Shown: positions 25,102 through 34,293 of the stretch, one piece after another
Layout of the letters: every line of letters starts with the position of its first letter
How positions within the stretch are numbered: the stretch's first letter is position 1
Source of the DNA: Afifellaceae bacterium
GTDB lineage: Bacteria; Pseudomonadota; Alphaproteobacteria; Rhizobiales; Afifellaceae
Length of the DNA stretch: 64,000 bases
Assembly: GCA_028284625.1 (NCBI GenBank)
Contig: JANQRH010000013.1
Span: 124,001-188,000, forward strand
Direction of reading: 5' to 3'
Program-made: the position numbers and the translations under genes
Notes under the pieces: model-generated
The model's input: the letters and a program-made list of their open reading frames with translations, nothing else
What the model was told of the DNA's origin: nothing
Database searches by the model: none

Positions 25102-26043
25102 TCAGGGAAGTCGGCCGAGCCGCTCCGTTAAGAGGGCGTAGAATCCCTCATCGTCCACCGAGCGGACGAAATGGACGTTGTGCGGCCGATCCGTCACTCG
25201 CCAGTAATCGACGACCGTCATTCCGTTCGTGTACTTGCCTTCCAGTTCTACCGACACGTTGACGGCGCGCCCGCTAAACAGGTCCGACTGCAACACATAG
25301 GCGATGACGCATGGGTCGTGCAGCGGTCCGCCCGCCGATCCGTATTTCTCAACGTCGAATTTCTCAGAGAACGACAGCATGGCGGCGACGGCCGAGCCGC
25401 AGGCATTGCCCAGCGCGCGAATGCGAGCGAGCCGCTCCGGCGTGGTCAATACCCGATGCGTGACGTCGAGCGACAGCAACGTAACGGGAATGTCGCTGCG
25501 CAAGACGATATCGGCCGCCTCCGGATCGACGAAGACGTTGAACTCCGCGGCCGGCGTGATGTTTCCGACCTCGAAATAGGCGCCGCCCATGACGACCAAT
25601 TCCTTGATCCGCGAGGCGATATCGGGCGCCTTGTTCAATGCCGCGGCAACGTTGGTCAGCGGCCCGAGCGTGCACAGCGTAATGGTGCCCGGATCGTTGG
25701 CGCGCAGGCTTTCGACGAGAAAGTCCACGCCGTGGGTGTCTTGAACCGCGATCTGCGGCTCCGGCAGGTCCGGCCCATCAAGCCCCGTCGGTCCATGCAC
25801 GTGCTCCGCTGTCACCAGTTCGCGCTGACCGAGCGGGCGATCGCCTCCCGCATAGAGCGGAATATCGGCGCGGCCGGCGAGCTCCAGCACTTTCGCAGCG
25901 TTTGTCGTCGTCTTCGCCAAGTCGACATTTCCCGCCACGGTGACGACGGCGATCACCTCCAGTTCGTCCGACGCAAGCGCCAGAAGCAAGGCGACCGCGT
26001 CGTCCTGGCCGGGGTCGGTGTCGATGATGATCTTTTGGGGCAT
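25102..26043 (-). CDS. Inosine/uridine-preferring nucleoside hydrolase
   Basis: The 313-residue protein begins KIIIDTDPGQDDAVALLLAL, the Ca-binding DxDxxxDD motif of nucleoside hydrolases, and has LHDPCVIAYVL near residue 235 with the conserved active-site His, and the NITPAAEFNVFVDPEAA segment. It hydrolyses the N-glycosidic bond of ribonucleosides, giving ribose and base. ATG 26043 is preferred over GTG 26103 because family members start right before this motif. It converges on the small protein gene and stands alone. Confidence 0.93.
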   Translation of the reverse strand: MPQKIIIDTDPGQDDAVALLLALASDELEVIAVVTVAGNVDLAKTTTNAAKVLELAGRADIPLYAGGDRPLGQRELVTAEHVHGPTGLDGPDLPEPQIAVQDTHGVDFLVESLRANDPGTITLCTLGPLTNVAAALNKAPDIASRIKELVVMGGAYFEVGNITPAAEFNVFVDPEAADIVLRSDIPVTLLSLDVTHRVLTTPERLARIRALGNACGSAVAAMLSFSEKFDVEKYGSAGGPLHDPCVIAYVLQSDLFSGRAVNVSVELEGKYTNGMTVVDYWRVTDRPHNVHFVRSVDDEGFYALLTERLGRLP

Positions 26044-26240
26044 GGTCGTCGGCGCTGCTTTGTTGAGGGCAGGCTCCGATAGCACGGCCGTTCGCGCCGG
26101 CACAGGGGTGCATCCACGCCGTCAGCAAGCGGCGAACGGCTGGTACGGATTGATTCAGGCCAATGCTCTGGATTAAGCCCTAGGCACAATACGCGACGCC
26201 TCAAGACGGCAGGCGCTGCGCGCAGGCAGGAAACGCAATC

Positions 26241-26624
26241 ATGTCTTCATTCCCGAGGGGGTTTCACCAGATACGGATGGAGCTGGCGCGCGAGCCCGGC
26301 CACCCCGGAGGCAGCAACGCCACTGGATACGACCTGCTCGCGCCGCTTGACGAGGAGGCGCGGCTGTCGCCGGATGAATGGCGCCAGCACAAGGATCTGT
26401 GCCGGGTTCATCGGTTTCGCGAAGGCGAGGACGACATGATTGGCAAGCTGGCGCGCAAGCCCGGCGGGACGTGGTTCTTCGACTATGACGAAGACACCGA
26501 AGACGACGACGAACTGGCGCATCGCCTTGGCGAGGAACGGTTCGTGATCGGCGAGTATGTTTCCGTGCGCGACGAGAACGGAGACATGCATACCTACCGC
26601 GTCGTCTCCGTGCGCGAGGTGTGA
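26241..26624 (+). CDS. Conserved hypothetical protein
   Basis: A 127-residue soluble, acidic protein with no known domain. The N-terminal FPRGFHQIRMELAREPGHP and C-terminal GEYVSVRDENGDMHTYRVV segments look like a family of uncharacterised proteins I associate with Hyphomicrobiales. The middle carries a Trp-Phe-containing IGKLARKPGGTWFFDYD and an acidic run. No signal peptide or membrane segment. It is convergent with the acyl-CoA synthetase gene, 5 bases apart. Function unknown. Confidence 0.8.
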   Translation: MSSFPRGFHQIRMELAREPGHPGGSNATGYDLLAPLDEEARLSPDEWRQHKDLCRVHRFREGEDDMIGKLARKPGGTWFFDYDEDTEDDDELAHRLGEERFVIGEYVSVRDENGDMHTYRVVSVREV

Positions 26625-26629
26625 CACCG

Positions 26630-28258
26630 CTATAGCTCGGCTCGCGCCCGTTCCCTCAGCACGCGGCGAATGACCTTGCCGGTCGTCGTTAGGGGGAGCG
26701 CATCAAGAAATGCCACCTCGCGCGGATATTCGTGCGCCGCAAGACGCGTGCGCACATGGTCGCGCAGCGCCTCCGCCAGCGCGTCGCTCGGCTCGGCATC
26801 CGGCTTCAGCACGACATAGGCCTTTACGATCTCGGTGCGCTCCGCGTCGGGTTTGCCGACAACGCCGGCGGCCTGCACCGCCGGATGACCAAGCAGGCAA
26901 TCCTCGACCTCGCCCGGCCCGATGCGATAGCCGGCGGAGGTGATGATGTCGTCGTCGCGCCCGACGAATTGCAGCCAGCCATCGGCACTTCTACGGCCAA
27001 GATCGCCGGTAACGAGCCAGTCGCCGACGAATTTTTGTGCCGTCGCCGCTTCGTTGTTCCAGTAGCGCAGAAAGCCCACCGGGTCCGGCCAGCGCACGGC
27101 GACCGATCCGAGCGTGCCCTCCGGCGTGACGGTCCCGTCGGCGTCGATGATCTCCACATCATGGCCGGGTACCGCGCGGCCCATCCAGCCCGGACGCGCA
27201 TCCATGAGCGTCGCACAGGACGAGACAATCATGTTGCATTCCGTCTGGCCGTAGAATTCGTTGATCGGGACGCCGAAGACGCGGCGTCCCCAGTCGAGAA
27301 GCTTCGCGCCGAGCGTCTCGCCACCGCTAGCGACGCTGCGCATATCAAGCTGCCACCGCGCCTCCGCATCGGGCACCGCCTTCATCACTTTCAGAGCGCT
27401 CGGCGGCAGGAAGGCGTTGCGCACGCCATGGCGCTCAATCAGGTCGAATGCCGCCTCGCCGGTGAATTTCTTGAAGCGGTGCGTCACCACCGTGACACCG
27501 TGATGGAGCGCCGGCAGGAGCACGTCGATCAACCCGCCGATCCATGCCCAATCGGCCGGCGTCCATATCTTGTCGCCGGCGCGCGGGAAGAAGCCGTGGC
27601 TCATCTCAACGCCCGGCAGATGGCCGAGCAGCACGCGATGCGCATGCAGCGCGCCTTTGGGCTGACCGGTCGTGCCCGACGTGTAGATGATCAGCGCCGG
27701 ATCGTCGGCGTGCGTGGCCACTGGCGCGAACGCTTCGGATTGCGCCGCAAGCGCCGGCTGAAGATCGATCGCCTCGCCATGCGCGCCGTCGGTGCAGATG
27801 ATCGTCTGCAAGTCCGGCAACGTGGAGCGAATGTCTTTGAGCTTCGCTACGCCCTCCGCATCGGTCACCACCGCGCACGTGCCGGAATCCGCCAAGCGAT
27901 ATTGCAGGGCTTCCGTTCCGAACAATGTGAAGAGCGGCACGGCGATTGCGCCGAGCTTGTAGATTGCGATGTGGCCGATTGCTGTGTGGAGCGATTGCGG
28001 AAGGAGGACCGCCACGCGGTCGCCGCGTTCAACGCCATTGGCGCGGAGCAGATTGGCGAGACGGTTCGACAGGCCCTTTAGGTCGGCGAAGCTGTAGCGC
28101 GACACCACGCCGGACGGCAGGACCCATTCAAGCGCGACGCGGCCCGGCTCCGCGTCGGCCCATTTATCCGAGACGTCGACGCCGATATTGTAGCGCTCCG
28201 GGATATCCCAGCGGAAATGCTTCTGCACTTCGTCGTAGGTTGCGCCGTCCGGGAGCAA
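26630..28258 (-). CDS. AMP-forming acyl-CoA synthetase
   Basis: The 542-residue protein has the adenylate-forming signature IIYTSGTTGQPKGALHAHR (residues about 190-208), the NEFYGQTECNM segment, GDLGRRSADGW hinge region, and C-terminal PLTTTGKVIRRVLRE with the catalytic Lys. It activates a carboxylic acid to acyl-CoA; the length and ALHAHR form resemble the acetyl/medium-chain group of acyl-CoA synthetases. The start is a TTG at 28258 just after an in-frame stop, with TGAGGG as ribosome-binding site. Substrate undetermined. Confidence 0.9.
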   Translation of the reverse strand: MLPDGATYDEVQKHFRWDIPERYNIGVDVSDKWADAEPGRVALEWVLPSGVVSRYSFADLKGLSNRLANLLRANGVERGDRVAVLLPQSLHTAIGHIAIYKLGAIAVPLFTLFGTEALQYRLADSGTCAVVTDAEGVAKLKDIRSTLPDLQTIICTDGAHGEAIDLQPALAAQSEAFAPVATHADDPALIIYTSGTTGQPKGALHAHRVLLGHLPGVEMSHGFFPRAGDKIWTPADWAWIGGLIDVLLPALHHGVTVVTHRFKKFTGEAAFDLIERHGVRNAFLPPSALKVMKAVPDAEARWQLDMRSVASGGETLGAKLLDWGRRVFGVPINEFYGQTECNMIVSSCATLMDARPGWMGRAVPGHDVEIIDADGTVTPEGTLGSVAVRWPDPVGFLRYWNNEAATAQKFVGDWLVTGDLGRRSADGWLQFVGRDDDIITSAGYRIGPGEVEDCLLGHPAVQAAGVVGKPDAERTEIVKAYVVLKPDAEPSDALAEALRDHVRTRLAAHEYPREVAFLDALPLTTTGKVIRRVLRERARAEL

Positions 28259-28453
28259 GGGCAGCCCTCAGAGCCTGTTTAAAGAAGTCAACTACATGGC
28301 GCGCGGCCGAATTATCAGACGCTCGCGCGCGCCAGAATGGTCGGTCCTGGCTCTGAAATCAAAGAACAAGAGCCCGGAACCCGGCCTTCTACCGGCAGGC
28401 AATCGTCTGATTGGCCACCGACACGGCGCGCGGCCAGCATTCCCAAACGGGCT

Positions 28454-29200
28454 CTAGATGCAGCGGCCGCCATCGACCTCCATGGCGACGCCGGTGATCA
28501 TGCTCGCCTCATCGGAGCACAAAAACGCGGCGGCGTTGCCGAGGTCTTCAGGCGTGGAGAAGCGGCCAAGCGGAATGGTCGCGAGGAACTTCGCGCGGAC
28601 CTCCGGCGTGTCCTCGCCCATGAAGGTCGTTAGAAGCGGCGTCTCACCGGCGACCGGGCTAAGTGCGTTGACGCGAATGCCGTCACCCGCGAGCTCCACG
28701 GCCATCGACCGCGTCGCCGTGATCACCCAGCCCTTAGAGGCGTTGTACCAGGTGAGCCGCGGGCGCGGACTGACGCCGGCGGTCGACGCCATGTTGAGAA
28801 TGACCCCGCCGCCCGCCGCCTTCATGCGCGGCACGATGTGTCGCGCCGCGAGATAGATCGACTTGGCGTTGACGGCGAAGAGGCGGTCGAAATCCTCTTC
28901 CGCCAGCGCTTCCATCGGCTGCGGCAGATGCCCGATGCCGGCATTGTTGACCAGGATATCGATGCCACCGAAGGCAACGGCCGCGTGGTCGATCATGGCT
29001 TCGGTGCTGGCGGATTCCGACACGTCCACCTGCACAGCAGCGGCGTTTGGCCCAAGGTTCTCCGCCAGCGCCTGGGCGCCGTCGTGATTGATGTCGGCGA
29101 CCAGAACATGAGCGCCCTCGGCGACGAACTTTTTGGCGATACCGGCGCCAAAACCCGACGCGCCGCCGGTCACGATCGCCTTCTTCCCTTCAAGCCGCAT
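28454..29200 (-). CDS. SDR family oxidoreductase
   Basis: A 248-residue classical short-chain dehydrogenase: AIVTGGASGFGAGIAKKF (cofactor site), NNAGIGHLP, catalytic Ser near NMASTAGVS and YNASKGW with the Tyr-xxx-Lys pair. Asp in VADINHDG after the second strand suggests NAD(H). It is upstream of the acyl-CoA synthetase and downstream of the aldehyde dehydrogenase on one strand, so the three may act on an alcohol to aldehyde to acid to acyl-CoA sequence (inference). Confidence 0.92.
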   Translation of the reverse strand: MRLEGKKAIVTGGASGFGAGIAKKFVAEGAHVLVADINHDGAQALAENLGPNAAAVQVDVSESASTEAMIDHAAVAFGGIDILVNNAGIGHLPQPMEALAEEDFDRLFAVNAKSIYLAARHIVPRMKAAGGGVILNMASTAGVSPRPRLTWYNASKGWVITATRSMAVELAGDGIRVNALSPVAGETPLLTTFMGEDTPEVRAKFLATIPLGRFSTPEDLGNAAAFLCSDEASMITGVAMEVDGGRCI

Positions 29201-29230
29201 GCTACGCCCTCCCGATAACCAGAGCCTTCT

Positions 29231-29323
29231 CTATTCAGATTGAAATCGGAATGGAGGCTCTTGTCTCTTCGTTGAGCATGATCTTGTCCGAAAACCGGTT
29301 CCCACTTTTCGGGATCATGCTCT
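29231..29323. repeat. Palindromic intergenic repeat, copy A
   Basis: GAGCATGATC (29274-29283) and GATCATGCTC (29313-29322) bracket an inner CCGAAAACCGGTTCCCAC followed by TTTTCGG, forming a long stem. The flank from 29231 to 29273 is also shared with copy C (49819-49915) in reverse orientation. It touches the stop codon of the aldehyde dehydrogenase. Such elements are common in Hyphomicrobiales genomes; it may also act as a transcription terminator here. Confidence 0.85.
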
Positions 29324-30770
29324 ACCCGTGGTGCGCTGCAACGGTCTTCAAGACAGAGAAGCCGTAGAGCGCCTCAAATCCTTTTTCCCGCCCGTGGCCG
29401 GACTTGCCTATGCCGCCGAAGGGCAGTTCCACGCCGCCGCCCGCGCCGTAATTGTTGATGAACACCTGGCCGGCGCGGATCGCCTTGGCCATGCGGAACT
29501 GGCGCGCGCCGTCATTGGTCCATACGCCCGCGACCAGCCCGTACGGCGTTCCGTTAGCGATGGACACGGCCTCCGCCTCGTCGTCGAATGGGATGACAAC
29601 CTGCACCGGCCCAAAGACCTCCTCCTGCGCAAGGGCGTGATCGGCATCCACGTCGGCGATCAACGCAGGCCTGATGTAGTGTCCGCCGCTCGGTGCGTCA
29701 TCGACAATTGCGCCTTCCGCAACGATGCGCGGCCGGTTGGCGCGCCCCATGGCGAGATAGGAGTCCACGCGCGCCTTCTGTCGTTCCGAGATCAGTGGCC
29801 CGACATCGAGATCGCTGAGCGCCGGACCGACGCGGAGCGCCCGATAGGCGTCCGACAGGCGCTCCAGCAATTGGTCATGGATACGCGTCTCAACGACGAT
29901 CCGCGAGGCGGCGGAGCATGTCTGGCCGGCGTTCTGGATGCCGGCTTTGACGAGAAAGGGCAGGGCAGCGTCGAGGTCGGCATCGGCGAACACGACTTGC
30001 GGCGACTTTCCGCCAAGCTCCAGCGTCACCGGCACGACATTGCCGCCGGCCGCAGCCTGGACCGCGCCGCCGACCTCCACGGAGCCGGTGAACGAGATGT
30101 GGTCGACGCCCGGATGCGCGGCAAGCGCGGCGCCGGCCTCTTCGCCCAGCCCCGGCACGACATTGAGCGCGCCGGCCGGCAATCCGGCTTCCTCCGCGAT
30201 GCGAGCGAAGGCCAGGGCAGTCAGAGACGCGTCCTCCGCCGGCTTCAGCACCGCGGCGTTGCCCATGGCGAGTGCGGCGCCGACGCTCCGTCCGATGATC
30301 TGCATCGGATAGTTCCACGGGATGATGTGACCGGTCACGCCATGCGGCTCGCGCAGCGTGAAGACGGTGTAGCCCTCAAGGTAGGGGATGGTGGCGCCGT
30401 GAATCTTGTCGACCGCGCCGGCATAGAACTCCATGTAGCGCGCCAGAGCTACCGCATCGGCGCGCGCCTGCGTGAGCGGCTTGCCGACGTCGCGCGCCTC
30501 AAGCTCCGCCAGCATGTCGAGCCGCTCTGTCACCAGTGCACCGATGCGCGCCAATAGACGGCCGCGATCGACCGCGGTCGCCCGCCCCCACGCGCCGGAA
30601 AGCGTCGCTCGTGCAGCCGCAACGGCGCGGTCGATGTCGTCGGCGCCGCCGCGCGCGATGGCGCCGAAATGGCGGCCTGTCGAGGGGTCCTCCACCGGCA
30701 GCATCTCACCACTGCCGGGCGTCACCCAGTCGCCGCCGATCAGAACTGTCTCGCTGTCGAAGGGGATCAT
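29322..30770 (-). CDS. Aldehyde dehydrogenase family protein
   Basis: The 482-residue protein contains LELGGKSPQVVFADADLD with the general-base Glu near residue 252, GQTCSAASRIVVE with the nucleophilic Cys near residue 286, and IPWNYPMQI cofactor contact (Asn). Length is standard. It oxidises an aldehyde to an acid with NAD(P). Its start ATG at 30770 overlaps the ABC ATPase stop (ATGA at 30767-30770), so it is co-translated with the peptide-type transporter and shares its substrate pathway. Confidence 0.93.
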   Translation of the reverse strand: MIPFDSETVLIGGDWVTPGSGEMLPVEDPSTGRHFGAIARGGADDIDRAVAAARATLSGAWGRATAVDRGRLLARIGALVTERLDMLAELEARDVGKPLTQARADAVALARYMEFYAGAVDKIHGATIPYLEGYTVFTLREPHGVTGHIIPWNYPMQIIGRSVGAALAMGNAAVLKPAEDASLTALAFARIAEEAGLPAGALNVVPGLGEEAGAALAAHPGVDHISFTGSVEVGGAVQAAAGGNVVPVTLELGGKSPQVVFADADLDAALPFLVKAGIQNAGQTCSAASRIVVETRIHDQLLERLSDAYRALRVGPALSDLDVGPLISERQKARVDSYLAMGRANRPRIVAEGAIVDDAPSGGHYIRPALIADVDADHALAQEEVFGPVQVVIPFDDEAEAVSIANGTPYGLVAGVWTNDGARQFRMAKAIRAGQVFINNYGAGGGVELPFGGIGKSGHGREKGFEALYGFSVLKTVAAHHG

Positions 30771-32401
30771 TGCGCCTCCAGCCCCGCCTGGCGGGCGGCG
30801 AGCGCGCGTTCAAGATTAGGCGTCGCCGCCAGCAAGGACTGCGTATAGGGATGCGCCGGATTGGCAAAGACCTCTTCCGTCTCGCCCTGCTCAACGATCC
30901 GACCGTCCTGCATGATGACGACGCGGTCGGTGATGGCGCGCACCACGGTCAGATCGTGCGAGATGAAGAGATAGGAGACGTTGAGGCGGTCGCTGAGATC
31001 GGCGAGAAGGTCGAGGATCTGCGCGCGGATCGAGACGTCGAGCGCCGACACCGCTTCGTCGAGCACAATCAGCGACGGCTGCGTGATGAGCGCCCGCGCG
31101 ATCGCCAGGCGCTGCCGCTGTCCGCCTGAGAATTCGTGCGGATATTTGTCGGCGTCGGAAGCCTGCATGCCAACGGCGACAAGCGCGTCCTCCACGCGCC
31201 GTCGGCGTTCGATGGCGCTGAGTTTCCCTTCGTCAAGATGAAAGGGCTCCGCCACCAGCCGCGCCACCGTGTGGCGCGGATTGAAGCTGCCATAGGGGTC
31301 CTGGAACACGGCCTGGATGTGCCGGCGTAGCGCCTGGCGCTCGGGTCCGCGGCTCGCCAGAAGGTCGGCGCCGTCCAGGGTCACAGTGCCGGCTTTCGGC
31401 GGATCGAGCGCCAGGACCACGCGAGCCAAGGTCGACTTGCCGCTGCCGGATTCGCCGACCAGTCCGACATTCTCGCCGCGGCGAATGGTGAAGCCCACAT
31501 CGTCGACTGCGCGGAAGCTGGCGGCGCGGCGGAAGAGCTGCCGCGGCCCGTCGCGATATTCCTGCACGACGCCCTTCGTATCGAGGATGGGAGCGTCATG
31601 ACCCTCGCTCGCCTGCAGCCTTCTCTGCCGGCGCGAAACATAGGTGGAGGCGGCGCGCAGCATGCGCGAATAGGGGTGCTGCATGGCGCGGAAGAGTTCG
31701 ACCGTCTCGCCGCTTTCCACCACCGCGCCGTCCTTCATGATGGCGATGCGGTCGGCCATCTCCGCAACGATCGCCAGATCATGGCTGATAAGGATGAGGC
31801 TTGAGCCGTCCTCCGCCACCAGCCGCTTCAGGAGATCGAGGATGCGCGCCTGGGTCGTCACATCGAGCGCCGTGGTTGGCTCGTCGGCGATCACCAGTCT
31901 CGGCTTCAGCACGATCGCCATGGCGATGACGACGCGCTGCCGCTGTCCGCCTGAGAGTTCGTGCGGATAGCGGGAGAGCGGAAAGCGCGTGGCCGGGAGC
32001 CCGACGCGGTTGAGCGTCTCGCGCGCCACCTCGTCCGCTTCGCGCGGCGTCACGTTGCCGTGCACGCGCACGGCCTCCGCCACTTGATCGCCGATCGTCT
32101 TCAGCGGATTGAGCGCGCTCATCGGCTCCTGGAAGACCATGCCCATGACGCGCCCGCGTCGCTCGCACATCTCAGCTTCGCTCAGCGCCGAAAGGTCTTC
32201 GCCGGCCAATGTGATGCGTCCGCCGACCGTACTGCCATGCGGCAGAAGCCGCATGATAGAGAGCGCCGTCAGCGACTTGCCGGAGCCGGATTCGCCGACA
32301 ATGCCGAGTGCCTCGCCCTGGCCGAGCGTGAGCGAGACGTTCTTGAGGATCGGCGTTCTGCCGATCGTGAGATTGAGCTTGTCGACGTTGAGCAGGCTCA
32401 T
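30767..32401 (-). CDS. ABC transporter ATP-binding protein, fused DppD-DppF type
   Basis: A 544-residue protein holding two ATPase domains. The first has Walker A GESGSGKSL (about residue 37), signature LSGGQRQR and Walker B VIADEPTTALD. The second has GESGSGKSTLARV (about residue 320), FSGGQRQRLAI and IVLDEAVSALD (Ala replaces the usual Pro-Thr in the second). Fused oligopeptide-type ATPases of this kind drive uptake of peptides or glutathione-like substrates. The start overlaps the permease stop (ATGA at 32398-32401). Confidence 0.93.
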   Translation of the reverse strand: MSLLNVDKLNLTIGRTPILKNVSLTLGQGEALGIVGESGSGKSLTALSIMRLLPHGSTVGGRITLAGEDLSALSEAEMCERRGRVMGMVFQEPMSALNPLKTIGDQVAEAVRVHGNVTPREADEVARETLNRVGLPATRFPLSRYPHELSGGQRQRVVIAMAIVLKPRLVIADEPTTALDVTTQARILDLLKRLVAEDGSSLILISHDLAIVAEMADRIAIMKDGAVVESGETVELFRAMQHPYSRMLRAASTYVSRRQRRLQASEGHDAPILDTKGVVQEYRDGPRQLFRRAASFRAVDDVGFTIRRGENVGLVGESGSGKSTLARVVLALDPPKAGTVTLDGADLLASRGPERQALRRHIQAVFQDPYGSFNPRHTVARLVAEPFHLDEGKLSAIERRRRVEDALVAVGMQASDADKYPHEFSGGQRQRLAIARALITQPSLIVLDEAVSALDVSIRAQILDLLADLSDRLNVSYLFISHDLTVVRAITDRVVIMQDGRIVEQGETEEVFANPAHPYTQSLLAATPNLERALAARQAGLEAQ

Positions 32402-33279
32402 TGCGCCGACCGCTCCCGCCGAAGCCGCGGGTCGAGCATGTCGCGAAGTCCGTCGCCGAGGAGATTGAGGCCAAGCACTGTGACGACAATGGCCAGTCCC
32501 GGAAAGATCGCCACATGCGGCGCGAACGCAAACATGGTTTGCGACTCCGAAAGCATGCGGCCCCAGCTCGACATGGGCGGCTGCGTGCCGAGGCCGACAT
32601 AGGAGAGGGCGGCCTCCGCCAGGATGCCGAGCGAGAACTGGATCGTCGCCTGCACGACGAGGATGTTCAGCACATTGGGAAGGATGTGCTCGATGGAGAT
32701 GAGGGCGGAACCCTTGCCGGCGACACGCGCCGCAAGCACGTATTCGCGCGTCCACAAGGAGAGCGCCGCTCCGCGCGTCACACGCGCAAAGACGGGGATG
32801 TTGAAAATGCCGATGGCGATGATGGCGTTGATCGCGCCCGGTCCGAGAAGCGCGGTGATCATGATGGCGAGAAGCAGCGCCGGAAACGCGAAGACCAGAT
32901 CGTTGACCCGCATGATGAAGTCGTCGAGCCAGCCGCGTCGCGCCGCCGCGAAGAGGCCGAGCGGCACGCCGATTCCAACGCCGATCCCCACCGCCACCAG
33001 CGCGACGAGGATGGAGTTGCGCGCGCCGACCATGATCATGGACAGCACGTCGCGGCCATAGATATCCGTGCCGAACCAATGCGCGCCGGCCGGCGGCTTG
33101 AGCCTCTCCGCGATGGGCAGCGGCGTCGGATTCGGGTCGTGCGGCGTCCACACCAGGGAGAGGAGCGCAATCGCGATGACGCCGAGCGTGATCGCCGCGC
33201 CGATGATGAGGCTGAGATGGTGCGCGCGCCAGCGGCCGTGTTCTTGCCGTGGCAGGTCGGTGAGCGGCTCCGTGCTCAT
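32398..33279 (-). CDS. ABC transporter permease, DppC type
   Basis: This 293-residue integral membrane protein has about six hydrophobic segments and the EAA-loop AARVAGKGSALISIEHILPN near residue 185. The N-terminal WFGTDIYGRDVLS segment is typical of the DppC/OppC family. It pairs with the DppB-type permease encoded just upstream, with which it overlaps by 4 bases (33276-33279). Confidence 0.93.
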   Translation of the reverse strand: MSTEPLTDLPRQEHGRWRAHHLSLIIGAAITLGVIAIALLSLVWTPHDPNPTPLPIAERLKPPAGAHWFGTDIYGRDVLSMIMVGARNSILVALVAVGIGVGIGVPLGLFAAARRGWLDDFIMRVNDLVFAFPALLLAIMITALLGPGAINAIIAIGIFNIPVFARVTRGAALSLWTREYVLAARVAGKGSALISIEHILPNVLNILVVQATIQFSLGILAEAALSYVGLGTQPPMSSWGRMLSESQTMFAFAPHVAIFPGLAIVVTVLGLNLLGDGLRDMLDPRLRRERSAQ

Positions 33280-34226
33280 GGCGCCCGCCGTCGAAGTCGC
33301 GGGTCGATCGCCGCATAGGCAAGATCGACCGTGAAATTGACGATGACGACGGCGGCGACGAGCAGGAGCACGACGCTTTTCACGACAATCAAGTCGCGCT
33401 GCGCGATCGCCTGAAAGATCAGCCGGCCGAGTCCCGGCAGGAAGAAGACGTTCTCAATGATGATCGCGCCGGCGAGCAGGAACGAGAATTGCAGGCCGAT
33501 GATGGTCATCACCGGGATCAGCGCATTGCGCACCGCGTGGTGGCGGATCGCCTGCCCGGAGCTCAAGCCCTTGGCGCGCGCCGTGCGGATAAAATCCTCA
33601 TGCAGCGTATCGAGCAGCGCCGAGCGCATGACGCGCGCCAGGATGGAGGCTTGCGGCAGCGCTAGCGCCACCGCCGGCAGGACCAGGGACTTCATGCCGA
33701 CCAGGATCCCGGCATCCCAGCCGGGAAAGCCGCCCGCTGAGAACCAGCGCAGCCCGACGGAGAAGGCGAGCACAAGAAGCATCGCGAACCAGAAGTTCGG
33801 GATCGCGATGCCGAGCTGCGTGGCCCCCATGATCACGGCGTCGACGATGGAGTTGCGCTTCGCCGCGGCGATGATGCCGACCGGGAAGGCGATGATGATG
33901 GCGAGCGCCAATGCCATCAGCGCCAGAGGCACACTGACCCACAGCCGGTCGGCAATCAGCTCACGGACCGGGACGCGATAGGTGTAGCTCAGCCCGAAAT
34001 CGCCGACGAAGAAGCCGCCGACCCAGTTCAAGTAGCGCTGCAGCACCGGCTCATTAAGGCCAAGCTGCTCGCGCAATGCCGCCACCGCTGCCGGATCGGC
34101 GTTCAGCCCAAGCATGTAGGCAGCCGGGTCACCCGGCAGAACCTCCATCACGACGAAGATGACAATGCTCGCGGCGAGCAGCGTGGCGGAAAGCGAGACG
34201 AAACGTTGGGCGACGAACGATCCCAT
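33276..34226 (-). CDS. ABC transporter permease, DppB type
   Basis: A 316-residue protein with an N-terminal membrane helix (FVSLSATLLAASIVIFVVME), the conserved LPGDPA motif and LNEPVLQRYLNW, features of DppB/OppB permeases, and an EAA loop FIRTARAKGLSSGQAIRHH. It forms the membrane channel with the DppC-type subunit. It follows the substrate-binding protein gene by 67 bases on the same strand. Confidence 0.93.
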   Translation of the reverse strand: MGSFVAQRFVSLSATLLAASIVIFVVMEVLPGDPAAYMLGLNADPAAVAALREQLGLNEPVLQRYLNWVGGFFVGDFGLSYTYRVPVRELIADRLWVSVPLALMALALAIIIAFPVGIIAAAKRNSIVDAVIMGATQLGIAIPNFWFAMLLVLAFSVGLRWFSAGGFPGWDAGILVGMKSLVLPAVALALPQASILARVMRSALLDTLHEDFIRTARAKGLSSGQAIRHHAVRNALIPVMTIIGLQFSFLLAGAIIIENVFFLPGLGRLIFQAIAQRDLIVVKSVVLLLVAAVVIVNFTVDLAYAAIDPRLRRRAP

Positions 34227-34293
34227 CAGACGTGGTCAGCGGGGAGGGCGCTCAGAAAGGCCCGGCCGACAGGCGCGGCCGGGCCCCGTCGCG

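Noticed and set aside
32402..33322. N-terminal extension of the ABC ATPase frame, which would give an 851-residue protein
   Set aside because: The extension is the other-frame shadow of the DppC-type permease; the ATPase domain begins at ATG 32401 with an ATGA overlap.
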